A stretch of 64,000 bases of DNA from positions 3,637 through 67,636 of the forward strand of contig NZ_URFY01000023.1 in assembly GCF_900547205.1 (NCBI RefSeq), read 5' to 3'. This document shows positions 51,848 through 59,676 of this stretch, piece by piece (position 1 is the first letter of the stretch; every line of letters starts with the position of its first letter). This DNA comes from an uncultured Bacteroides sp. (GTDB lineage: Bacteria; Bacteroidota; Bacteroidia; Bacteroidales; Bacteroidaceae). A program made the position numbers and the translations under genes. Under the pieces are notes generated by a model. The model worked only from the letters and a program-made list of their open reading frames with translations, was not told where the DNA came from and did not search any database.

Positions 51848-53014
51848 TGCCCGATAACAACTTTTCTTATGCACAGGCACTAATGGCAAATACCCTGACA
51901 GTATCCTTCCTGCTTTCACTGTCAACGGATTAGCAGCCAATATATTTGTATGTTCCTTCCAAGCTTCCCCAACCGAAGGATGATAGGTTATTTGGAAACT
52001 TCCTGTCGCCCCGGGATGCACATGTCGATCGTATAATTGACGCGCCACTACACCCATATTCATTCGCAAGTTTATTTCAACGCAAGGATGAATACGATAA
52101 ACGGGCGATTCGGGAAAATGACATATCATCATATCTACTCCCAAATAGCCGATATAGAAAGATCCGAACCTCAAAGATAATTCATGTTCGAGAGCGGTAC
52201 GCAATCGAAGCAATTCTTCCAAAGGTATGTAAACGGAAAGATTATGTTCGATATCTGCATCCGAAGCGAGCAAATTACTTTCATACGCCCCGCTCCCACC
52301 CGTACGGAAGTGCGAATATCCGGCAAAACGGACTTGCCCGTCTCCCAATGAATAAAACTCCATTGCAAAATCTTCCACCTTATTATAGATAGGCTCTCCC
52401 ACAACTCCACCTTGCCGGCTGCCAATACGCGCGCACCAACCCGAAATTGACTGAGTATAAACACCTTTACACCAATTCAGTCCTTTTCCGCTGCCGGATA
52501 AAGGAGCTTTCAACAAGCAGCTGTCGTGCGATTCGACAAACTGCTGCCACTCTTGGGGAAGAGTCAGATAAAAGGATTCACCGCAAAAGTATACACCTAA
52601 CTGCAAGCATGGCAGCAATTCAACCGCAGATAAACGATGAGAACCGGTACGTAATGCTTGTAATTGTTCCGTCGTGGGAAGATTCCGGTCCTTTATCCCC
52701 AGCCCTAACAGACGCTTACGAACAGCTACATCCCAGCCCCAAGGGCGAATATCCCAATCCGTTTCAGCAGCAAGCTCCGGTTCCGTTATTAAATGAACCG
52801 GAAGCCCCAACAGTTCCTGCATCTTTCGCAAATAGTCGAGATTATAGGCAAAAGATGCCAAAACCGCACTTCCATTATCCGCATACCACACCGGAAGCAT
52901 TGCCAAATCAGCCGCCATCCGTCGTGCGGAAGCCGGAGCCATATAGTTTGTTTCGCCGCTAGCCAACGCCAAATCGTGTTCGGGATTGAATATATAAAGA
53001 GTCCTTTTTGTCAT
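51824..53014 (-). CDS. Uncharacterised ATP-grasp-like protein
   Basis: A 396-residue cytoplasmic protein with no named family that I recognise. It starts TLYIFNPEHDLALASG. The segment LLKAPLSGSGKGLNWCK (about residues 165-185) resembles the nucleotide-binding loop of ATP-grasp ligases, and VEINLRMNMGVVAR (about 322) resembles their metal-binding E-x-N-x-R end. The middle has FAMEFYSLGDGQVRFAGYS. ATP-grasp enzymes join acids to amines. It has its own -7 box (TATATTTG, minus, 53043-53050) and converges on the GHL10 gene. Confidence 0.75.
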   Translation of the reverse strand: MTKRTLYIFNPEHDLALASGETNYMAPASARRMAADLAMLPVWYADNGSAVLASFAYNLDYLRKMQELLGLPVHLITEPELAAETDWDIRPWGWDVAVRKRLLGLGIKDRNLPTTEQLQALRTGSHRLSAVELLPCLQLGVYFCGESFYLTLPQEWQQFVESHDSCLLKAPLSGSGKGLNWCKGVYTQSISGWCARIGSRQGGVVGEPIYNKVEDFAMEFYSLGDGQVRFAGYSHFRTGGSGAYESNLLASDADIEHNLSVYIPLEELLRLRTALEHELSLRFGSFYIGYLGVDMMICHFPESPVYRIHPCVEINLRMNMGVVARQLYDRHVHPGATGSFQITYHPSVGEAWKEHTNILAANPLTVKAGRILSGYLPLVPVHKKSCYRAWVLITSK

Positions 53015-53042
53015 CTTAAAACGGTTTCATTACTTTACGCTG

Positions 53043-53050
53043 CAAATATA
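53043..53050 (-). promoter_or_regulatory. -7 box of the ATP-grasp-like gene
   Basis: TATATTTG on the minus strand, 28 nt upstream of the ATG at 53014. Confidence 0.55.
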
Positions 53051-53122
53051 TACAGGAAATAATCAAGAAGAGCTACTCAAAAGAGAAAGTTGTAATTAAA
53101 AGCACAAATTTGCCATCTCCAC

Positions 53123-53153
53123 TTTGCAATTCCTAAAAAAAACACTATATTTG
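53123..53153 (+). promoter_or_regulatory. Consensus promoter of the AAA ATPase gene
   Basis: TTTG (53123-53126) and TATATTTG (53146-53153) are separated by 19 bp, a full Bacteroides promoter. It lies 24 nt upstream of the ATG at 53178 and rules out the in-frame ATG at 53124. Confidence 0.7.
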
Positions 53154-53177
53154 CCACCCGAAAACCAAAGAACAGAA

Positions 53178-54356
53178 ATGGAATCATTCTATCGCACACA
53201 CGCTTACCTTGTAGAGCACACCAATGCCCCCGTTCGCCGCGATCTTATGGACGAGATCGACTGGAGCGACCGCCTGATTGGTATTAAAGGAACACGTGGC
53301 GTTGGAAAAACCACCTTTCTTCTCCAATATGCCAAAGAGAAATTCGGGACCGACCGTTCCTGTTTGTTCATCAATATGAACAACTTCTATTTCTCGGGAC
53401 ACAGCCTTGTAGATTTCGCCAACGAATTTCAGAAACGTGGTGGAAAGGTGTTACTGATCGACCAAGTATTCAAGCATCCCGAATGGAGCAAAGAACTGCG
53501 TATGTGCTACGATCGTTTTCCTAATCTGAAAATTGTGTTTACCGGTTCGTCTGTGATGCGCTTGAAAGAGGAAAATCTCGAATTGCGCGACATAGCAAAA
53601 AGTTATAATCTTCGCGGATTCTCATTCCGTGAGTTCCTGAATCTGCATACAGGAATGAAGTTCCGCGCCTATAGCCTTGAAGAAATCCTCAGCACCCACG
53701 AACAAATTGCCAAAGGAGTACTGTCGAAAGTACGTCCGCTGGATTACTTTCAGGATTATCTGCACCATGGTTTCTATCCGTTCTTCCTCGAAAAGCGTAA
53801 CTTTTCGGAGAACTTACTGAAGACAATGAACATGATGGTGGAAGTAGATATCCTGATTATCAAACAAATTGAACTGAAATATCTTTCAAAGATAAAAAAA
53901 TTACTATATTTGCTCGCTGTAGATGGTCCGAAGGCTCCAAACGTAAGCCAACTGGCTAGCGACATACAGACTTCACGGGCAACGGTAATGAATTATATCA
54001 AGTATCTGGCTGATGCGCGACTCATTAATCTTGTTTATCCGGAAGGAGAAGAATTTCCGAAGAAACCTTCCAAGATTATGATGCACAACTCCAATCTGAT
54101 GTATTCCATCTATCCGGTAAAAGTGGAAGAACAGGATGTGCTCGAAACTTTCTTTGCCAACTCTTTATGGAAAGATCATAGGGTACATAAAGGAGATAAA
54201 AACGTCTCTTTTATGGTTGATGAAGTGATGCCGTTTAAGATTTGCCCGGAAGGTACCAAAATAAAGAATAACCCCAACGTGACGTACGCGTTGCAAAAAG
54301 CTGAAATAGGTCGGGGCAACCAGATACCTCTCTGGATGTTCGGCTTCTTATACTAA
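53178..54356 (+). CDS. AAA-family ATPase with DUF4143-like C-terminal region
   Basis: A 392-residue P-loop ATPase with GTRGVGKTTF (Walker A, Lys about 44), a Walker B of LLIDQV in which Gln96 follows Asp95, and the sensor-like KIVFTGSSVMRL. The C-terminal half contains a winged-helix-like segment (VSQLASDIQTSRATVMNYIKYL). Relatives usually have Asp-Glu at Walker B; Gln would slow hydrolysis. The start is set by the promoter at 53123-53153. It precedes the SHOCT/DUF4870 gene by 10 nt and nifJ beyond. Function unknown. Confidence 0.87.
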   Translation: MESFYRTHAYLVEHTNAPVRRDLMDEIDWSDRLIGIKGTRGVGKTTFLLQYAKEKFGTDRSCLFINMNNFYFSGHSLVDFANEFQKRGGKVLLIDQVFKHPEWSKELRMCYDRFPNLKIVFTGSSVMRLKEENLELRDIAKSYNLRGFSFREFLNLHTGMKFRAYSLEEILSTHEQIAKGVLSKVRPLDYFQDYLHHGFYPFFLEKRNFSENLLKTMNMMVEVDILIIKQIELKYLSKIKKLLYLLAVDGPKAPNVSQLASDIQTSRATVMNYIKYLADARLINLVYPEGEEFPKKPSKIMMHNSNLMYSIYPVKVEEQDVLETFFANSLWKDHRVHKGDKNVSFMVDEVMPFKICPEGTKIKNNPNVTYALQKAEIGRGNQIPLWMFGFLY

Positions 54357-54366
54357 AAATACGATT

Positions 54367-54906
54367 ATGGATTACAGGAAGTTAGATGAATTGAACAAAC
54401 TACGCCTCTCCGGAGCACTGACCGACGAAGAGTTTGAACGCGAAAAGCAGAAGCTTTTTGATGAAGAAGAAAAAGAAGATGCGGCAGATAATGTCCGTCC
54501 CGTTCAGCCGCTCCCGATGGGTTTGCAGGAAAGTTCTTATCTGGCTTTAATGAATTTTTTGATGCTTGTGCCCTACGTAGGATGGATTATCCCAATCATA
54601 TTGTGGATTATGGGAAAAGACGCCTCGGAGAATGTTAGAAAACAAGGGTGCTATATTCTGAACTGGTACATCAGTTGGTTTATCTTCGGAATCTTACTTG
54701 TAATAGCCATCTGTGCCAGTATTCCCGTTGCCATTCTATCGGGAGGAAGCATAGGTACTTATGGTGTCGTCGGAAGTGTATTCTGGATTTTACCAGTCAC
54801 AATAATTATTGGCATTTTGTTTCTGGCCTTCCCCATTATCGGGGGTATCAAGGGGCTCAACGGACAAACATGGAAATATCCGCTTTCCATTCCTTTTTTG
54901 AAATGA
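54367..54906 (+). CDS. SHOCT / DUF4870-like membrane protein
   Basis: A 179-residue protein with an N-terminal SHOCT-like short domain (LDELNKLRLSGALTDEEFER), an acidic linker, and a C-terminal region with about three membrane helices resembling DUF4870 (LVPYVGWIIPIILWIMG, then ASENVRKQGCYILNW). Members are small membrane proteins of unknown function. It lies 10 nt after the AAA ATPase and 28 nt before nifJ, so the three may be cotranscribed. Confidence 0.8.
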   Translation: MDYRKLDELNKLRLSGALTDEEFEREKQKLFDEEEKEDAADNVRPVQPLPMGLQESSYLALMNFLMLVPYVGWIIPIILWIMGKDASENVRKQGCYILNWYISWFIFGILLVIAICASIPVAILSGGSIGTYGVVGSVFWILPVTIIIGILFLAFPIIGGIKGLNGQTWKYPLSIPFLK

Positions 54907-54934
54907 TTTATTTACTTAAATATTTAATTTGGTT

Positions 54935-57900
54935 ATGACTAAACAGAAGAAATTCATCACTTGTGATGGTAACCAGGCTGCGGCACATATCTCGTATATG
55001 TTCTCTGAAGTAGCAGCAATCTACCCCATCACCCCTTCTTCGACTATGGCTGAGTACGTAGACGAATGGGCTGCCGCAGGACGTAAGAACATCTTTGGCG
55101 AAACAGTATTGGTACAGGAAATGCAATCTGAAGGCGGTGCTGCCGGTGCAGTTCACGGTTCTCTTCAGGCTGGCGCGTTGACTTCTACTTACACTGCTTC
55201 TCAGGGTCTTCTCCTGATGATCCCTAATATGTACAAGATTGCCGGTGAATTCTTGCCTTGCGTATTCCATGTATCTGCTCGTACATTGGCTTCTCACGCA
55301 TTGTGTATCTTCGGTGACCACCAAGACGTTATGTCAGCTCGTCAGACTGGCTTCGCCATGTTGGCAGAAGGTTCTGTACAGGAAGTTATGGATTTGGCCG
55401 GTGTTGCTCACTTGGCTACTATCAAATCACGCGTTCCTTTCATGAACTTCTTCGATGGTTTCCGTACTTCTCACGAAATCCAGAAGATCGAAATGTTGGA
55501 AAACGAAGACCTTGCTCCGCTGATTGACCAGGAAGCTTTGGCTGAATTCCGTGCCCGCGCACTGAATCCGATGAGTCCGGTTGCCCGTGGTATGGCTGAA
55601 AACCCCGACCACTTCTTCCAACATCGTGAATCATGCAATAACTACTATGAAGCAGTTCCTGCTATCGTAGAAGAGTACATGAATGAAATTTCCAAACTTA
55701 CAGGTCGTAAATACGGTTTGTTCGATTACTACGGAGCAGAAGATGCAGAACGCGTGATTATCGCAATGGGTTCTGTAACAGAAGCTGCCCGCGAAGCTAT
55801 CGACCACTTGGTAGCTAACGGTGAAAAGGTGGGTATGGTTGCCGTACACTTGTACCGTCCGTTCTCTGCTAAACACTTCCTGGCTGCTATGCCTAAGACT
55901 GTTAAGACTATCGCAGTGCTTGACCGTACGAAAGAACCGGGCGCTAACGGCGAACCTTTGTATCTTGACGTTAAAGACTGCTTCTACGGTGCAGAAAATG
56001 CTCCGGTTATCGTTGGCGGTCGTTACGGATTGGGTTCTAAGGACACTACTCCTGCTCAAATCCTTTCAGTATTCGAAAACCTGGCTATGCCAATGCCGAA
56101 GAACCACTTCACTATCGGCATCGTAGACGACGTTACTTTCACTTCTCTTCCTCAGAAAGAAGAAATCGCTTTGGGCGGTGAAGGTATGTTCGAAGCTAAA
56201 TTCTACGGTTTGGGTGCTGACGGTACGGTAGGTGCCAACAAAAACTCTGTGAAGATTATTGGTGATAATACTAATAAACACTGTCAGGCTTACTTCTCTT
56301 ACGACTCTAAGAAATCAGGTGGTTTCACTTGCTCTCACCTCCGTTTCGGTGATACTCCGATCCGTTCTACTTATTTGGTGAACACTCCGAACTTCGTGGC
56401 TTGCCACGTTCAGGCTTACCTGCATATGTACGACGTAACCCGTGGTTTGCGTAAGAACGGTTCTTTCTTGCTGAACACTATCTGGGAAGGCGACGAACTG
56501 GCTAAGAACCTGCCTAACAAAGTGAAGAAATACTTCGCACAGAATAATATCTCTGTTTACTATATCAACGCAACTCAGATTGCAATGGAAATTGGTTTGG
56601 GCAACCGTACCAATACGATCCTCCAGTCTGCATTCTTCCGTATCACAGGCGTTATCCCTGTAGACCAGGCTGTTGAACAGATGAAGAAATTCATCGTTAA
56701 GTCTTACGGTAAGAAGGGTGAAGACGTTGTAAACAAGAACTATGCTGCTGTTGACCGCGGTGGTGAATATAAGATGCTGCCTGTTGATCCTAGCTGGGCT
56801 AACCTGCCGGACGACGCAAAAGCAGAAAACAACGACCCTGCATTCATCAACGAAGTAGTTCGTCCGATCAATGCTCAGGATGGTGACTTGTTGCCTGTAT
56901 CTGCATTCAAGGGCATCGAAGACGGTACTTGGTATCAAGGTACTTCTAAATACGAAAAACGTGGTGTTGCTGCATTTGTTCCCGAATGGAATGCTGAAAA
57001 CTGTATCCAGTGTAACAAGTGTGCATACGTTTGTCCTCACGCTTCTATCCGTCCGTTCGTACTCGATGCTGAAGAGCAGAAGGGTGCTCAGTTCGAACAA
57101 CTGAAAGCGGTAGGTAAAGCATTCGACGGTATGACATTCCGTATTCAGGTGGACGTTCTCGACTGTCTGGGTTGCGGTAACTGTGCCGACATCTGTCCGG
57201 GTAATCCGAAGAAGGGTGGCAAGGCGTTGACTATGAAACACCTCGAAAGCCAATTGGCTCAGGCTGACAACTGGACTTACTGTGCTGAAAACGTGAAGAC
57301 TAAACAACACCTGGTTGACATCAAGGCTAACGTGAAGAACTCTCAGTTCGCTACTCCGTTGTTCGAGTTCTCAGGCGCTTGCTCCGGTTGTGGTGAAACT
57401 CCGTATGTGAAACTGATTTCTCAGTTGTTCGGTGACCGTGAAATGGTTGCTAACGCTACCGGATGTTCTTCTATCTACTCTGGTTCAGTTCCTTCTACTC
57501 CTTATACAACGAACGAAAACGGACACGGTCCTGCTTGGGCTAACTCACTGTTCGAAGACTTCTGCGAATTTGGTCTGGGTATGGAATTGGCTAACGAGAA
57601 GATGCGTGCACGTATCGTGAAAGTTATGAACGAAGCAATTGCTGCAGACTGCACTCCTGCTGACGTGAAAGAACTGTTCGCCGAATGGATTAACAACATG
57701 TTGGATGCTGACAAGACTAAGGAACTGGCAGCTAAAATTATCCCGGTTGTTGAAGCTAACAAAGATAAATGCAACCACTGCAAACAAATCGCTGACCTGC
57801 AACAATATCTTGTAAAACGCAGCCAGTGGATCATTGGTGGTGACGGTGCTTCTTACGACATCGGTTACGGTGGTCTTGACCATGTAATCGCTTCCGGTAA

Positions 57901-58483
57901 GGACGTTAACATCCTTGTTCTGGATACTGAGGTTTACTCCAACACAGGTGGTCAGTCTTCTAAGGCTACTCCGGTAGGCGCTATCGCTAAGTTTGCTGCC
58001 GCAGGTAAGCGCGTACGCAAGAAAGACCTCGGTCTGATGGCTACTACTTACGGTTATGTATATGTTGCTCAGATTGCTATGGGTGCTGACCAAGCTCAGA
58101 CTTTGAAAGCTATCCGCGAAGCAGAAGCATATCCTGGACCATCTTTGATTATCGCTTACGCTCCGTGTATCAACCACGGTCTGAAAGCCGGTATGGGCAA
58201 GAGCCAGGAAGAGGAAGAAAAGGCTGTTAAGTGCGGTTACTGGCACTTGTGGCGTTACAACCCTGCTTTGGAAGAAGAAGGCAAGAACCCATTCCAATTG
58301 GATAGCAAAGAACCGAACTGGGAAGATTTCCAAGGTTTCTTGAAGGGTGAAGTTCGTTACGCTTCTGTAATGAAACAATATCCTAACGAAGCCGAAGAAC
58401 TGTTCCAAGCTGCCGAAGCTAACGCTAAATGGCGTTACAACAGCTACAAACGTTTGGCTAAAGAAAACTGGGGTGCTGAATAA
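54935..58483 (+). CDS. nifJ: Pyruvate:ferredoxin (flavodoxin) oxidoreductase
   Basis: An 1182-residue homodimer-type PFOR: pyruvate + CoA + oxidised ferredoxin to acetyl-CoA + CO2 + reduced ferredoxin, the central anaerobic route from pyruvate. Domains in order: pyrimidine-binding (DGNQAAAHISYMFSEVAAIYP, ITPSSTMAE), transketolase C-like, gamma, the EKR region (YEKRGVAAFVPEW), a 2[4Fe-4S] ferredoxin domain (CIQCNKCAYVCP and CLGCGNCADICP), and the TPP-binding domain (GACSGCGETPYVKL, VLDTEVYSNTGGQSSK) with the extra cluster cysteines. Codon use is strongly biased, as in highly expressed genes. The ATG at 54935 is preferred over a TTG two codons earlier. A terminator follows. Confidence 0.98.
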   Translation: MTKQKKFITCDGNQAAAHISYMFSEVAAIYPITPSSTMAEYVDEWAAAGRKNIFGETVLVQEMQSEGGAAGAVHGSLQAGALTSTYTASQGLLLMIPNMYKIAGEFLPCVFHVSARTLASHALCIFGDHQDVMSARQTGFAMLAEGSVQEVMDLAGVAHLATIKSRVPFMNFFDGFRTSHEIQKIEMLENEDLAPLIDQEALAEFRARALNPMSPVARGMAENPDHFFQHRESCNNYYEAVPAIVEEYMNEISKLTGRKYGLFDYYGAEDAERVIIAMGSVTEAAREAIDHLVANGEKVGMVAVHLYRPFSAKHFLAAMPKTVKTIAVLDRTKEPGANGEPLYLDVKDCFYGAENAPVIVGGRYGLGSKDTTPAQILSVFENLAMPMPKNHFTIGIVDDVTFTSLPQKEEIALGGEGMFEAKFYGLGADGTVGANKNSVKIIGDNTNKHCQAYFSYDSKKSGGFTCSHLRFGDTPIRSTYLVNTPNFVACHVQAYLHMYDVTRGLRKNGSFLLNTIWEGDELAKNLPNKVKKYFAQNNISVYYINATQIAMEIGLGNRTNTILQSAFFRITGVIPVDQAVEQMKKFIVKSYGKKGEDVVNKNYAAVDRGGEYKMLPVDPSWANLPDDAKAENNDPAFINEVVRPINAQDGDLLPVSAFKGIEDGTWYQGTSKYEKRGVAAFVPEWNAENCIQCNKCAYVCPHASIRPFVLDAEEQKGAQFEQLKAVGKAFDGMTFRIQVDVLDCLGCGNCADICPGNPKKGGKALTMKHLESQLAQADNWTYCAENVKTKQHLVDIKANVKNSQFATPLFEFSGACSGCGETPYVKLISQLFGDREMVANATGCSSIYSGSVPSTPYTTNENGHGPAWANSLFEDFCEFGLGMELANEKMRARIVKVMNEAIAADCTPADVKELFAEWINNMLDADKTKELAAKIIPVVEANKDKCNHCKQIADLQQYLVKRSQWIIGGDGASYDIGYGGLDHVIASGKDVNILVLDTEVYSNTGGQSSKATPVGAIAKFAAAGKRVRKKDLGLMATTYGYVYVAQIAMGADQAQTLKAIREAEAYPGPSLIIAYAPCINHGLKAGMGKSQEEEEKAVKCGYWHLWRYNPALEEEGKNPFQLDSKEPNWEDFQGFLKGEVRYASVMKQYPNEAEELFQAAEANAKWRYNSYKRLAKENWGAE

Positions 58484-58507
58484 TTAATCACACGCTGATA
58501 AATAAAG

Positions 58508-58546
58508 AATGGAGGTCTGCCGCTGGCATGACCTCCATTTTTTATT
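58508..58546 (+). terminator. Terminator of nifJ
   Basis: AATGGAGGTC (58508-58517) pairs with GACCTCCATT (58530-58539), with TGCC/GGCA continuing the stem, followed by TTTTTTATTT. It overlaps the 3' end of the converging MGMT-like gene. Confidence 0.9.
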
Positions 58547-58871
58547 TATACCTATAAAGGTGTTTCTTTAAGTCAACACATCCATTCTGCTTAAAAGTGA
58601 CTCCTTCTTCCAATAATAATTGCTTTTGTTCTTCCCAACTGGGAACAAGTCGCCCGGAAGAGTTTACAACGCGATGACATGGAATTGAAAGTTCATTCGG
58701 GACTTCTTTTAAGGCACGTCCCACCATACGGGAACATTGAGGCAAGCCCAATAAAGCGGCAATTCCTCCATAAGTAGCGACTTTACCTCGCGGTAGTTGG
58801 GATACTACTTCATAGACTTCTCTACAAAATGACTCGGAAAACTTCCCTTTATTGACTTTATAATCTTCCAT
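58542..58871 (-). CDS. MGMT-family DNA alkyltransferase domain protein (short form)
   Basis: A 109-residue protein containing only the C-terminal DNA-binding/active-site domain of O6-alkylguanine alkyltransferases. It has VSQLPRGKVATYGGIAALLG, the helix-turn-helix region (QCSRMVGRALK) and the active-site IPCHRVV with Cys65. Its length matches alkyltransferase-like (ATL) proteins, but ATLs usually have Trp in place of this Cys, so it may be a catalytically competent minimal enzyme. It is 25 nt downstream of the GyrI-like gene on the same strand. Confidence 0.88.
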   Translation of the reverse strand: MEDYKVNKGKFSESFCREVYEVVSQLPRGKVATYGGIAALLGLPQCSRMVGRALKEVPNELSIPCHRVVNSSGRLVPSWEEQKQLLLEEGVTFKQNGCVDLKKHLYRYK

Positions 58872-58896
58872 AGCTTACTTCTTTTAACCCTCAAAA

Positions 58897-59517
58897 CTAA
58901 AGACTATTCACTTGAAAGCGCAATATTGTTTTCAGTTTATCGGCCTGTACTTTTCGAGCATCGGACAAGTAAATCTCACGGTGCACTTTAGTCGTTCTAA
59001 AAAGATTATTATTCCGGGCAAAAGCATCCATTTCAGCAAACGACGTCGCTTCGTTATCGTAGCTGCCCTGATGGAGCATCTGCACACACAATCCCTCTGA
59101 AATAGCTTCAAACTTCGCATTAGCCAACAAAGGATGCGGCTTTTTAATCTTTACTTTCTCGATTATATCAGTAGCATATTCTTCTGAAACAAAATCAGGC
59201 TGCCTAACCATCAGTGTATAGATTAGGCTTTTCTTATTTAAGCCCTCATTATCCGGACATTCGGATGCCGGCAAAGCCCAAACACCTTCCAACGGATAAA
59301 CGGCATAATCAAAACCGGTTTCTTTTTTCCATTGCATCTTCAACGCATAAGATAATGAAAAAAGACATTGAATATGTTCTGCAAAGAACGCATCATTCGG
59401 ATCTCCCACACCTGCTAAAGTGAAGAACTTAAATGTGGGAATATCAACTAATAGGGGTTGTTTTCCTAGGGTGTAGATAGATTTCTCCGCCTTTTTCCAC
59501 TCATATTTTTCTGCCAT
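58897..59517 (-). CDS. GyrI-like domain protein
   Basis: A 206-residue cytoplasmic protein of the GyrI-like (SHS2/SOUL-type small-molecule-binding) superfamily. The opening strand IPTFKFFTLAGVGDP, the central YPLEGVWALP and the C-terminal LCVQMLHQGSYDNE...HREIYLSDAR are typical of the Bacteroidetes/Firmicutes version without an AraC DNA-binding part. It probably binds a ligand; the function is unknown. A -7 box (TACTTTTG, minus, 59566-59573) precedes it, and it is followed by the MGMT-like gene in an apparent operon. Confidence 0.87.
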   Translation of the reverse strand: MAEKYEWKKAEKSIYTLGKQPLLVDIPTFKFFTLAGVGDPNDAFFAEHIQCLFSLSYALKMQWKKETGFDYAVYPLEGVWALPASECPDNEGLNKKSLIYTLMVRQPDFVSEEYATDIIEKVKIKKPHPLLANAKFEAISEGLCVQMLHQGSYDNEATSFAEMDAFARNNNLFRTTKVHREIYLSDARKVQADKLKTILRFQVNSL

Positions 59518-59565
59518 ATCCTATCTATTTTATTGATTTATAAAACTCATTTATTGCACTTCAAG

Positions 59566-59573
59566 CAAAAGTA
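59566..59573 (-). promoter_or_regulatory. -7 box of the GyrI-like/MGMT-like operon
   Basis: TACTTTTG on the minus strand, 48 nt upstream of the ATG at 59517. Confidence 0.5.
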
Positions 59574-59676
59574 CAACTTATTAATATCCCTACATTGTCC
59601 AATCTTGCCAATCTCATATATCAATACTATAATATGGAGAATAAATACAAAATACACCTTCTCCCCTCCTTTTATA

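Noticed and set aside
56315..57310. 331-codon open frame on the minus strand
   Set aside because: Antisense to nifJ; long shadow frames are expected opposite genes with strongly biased codon use.
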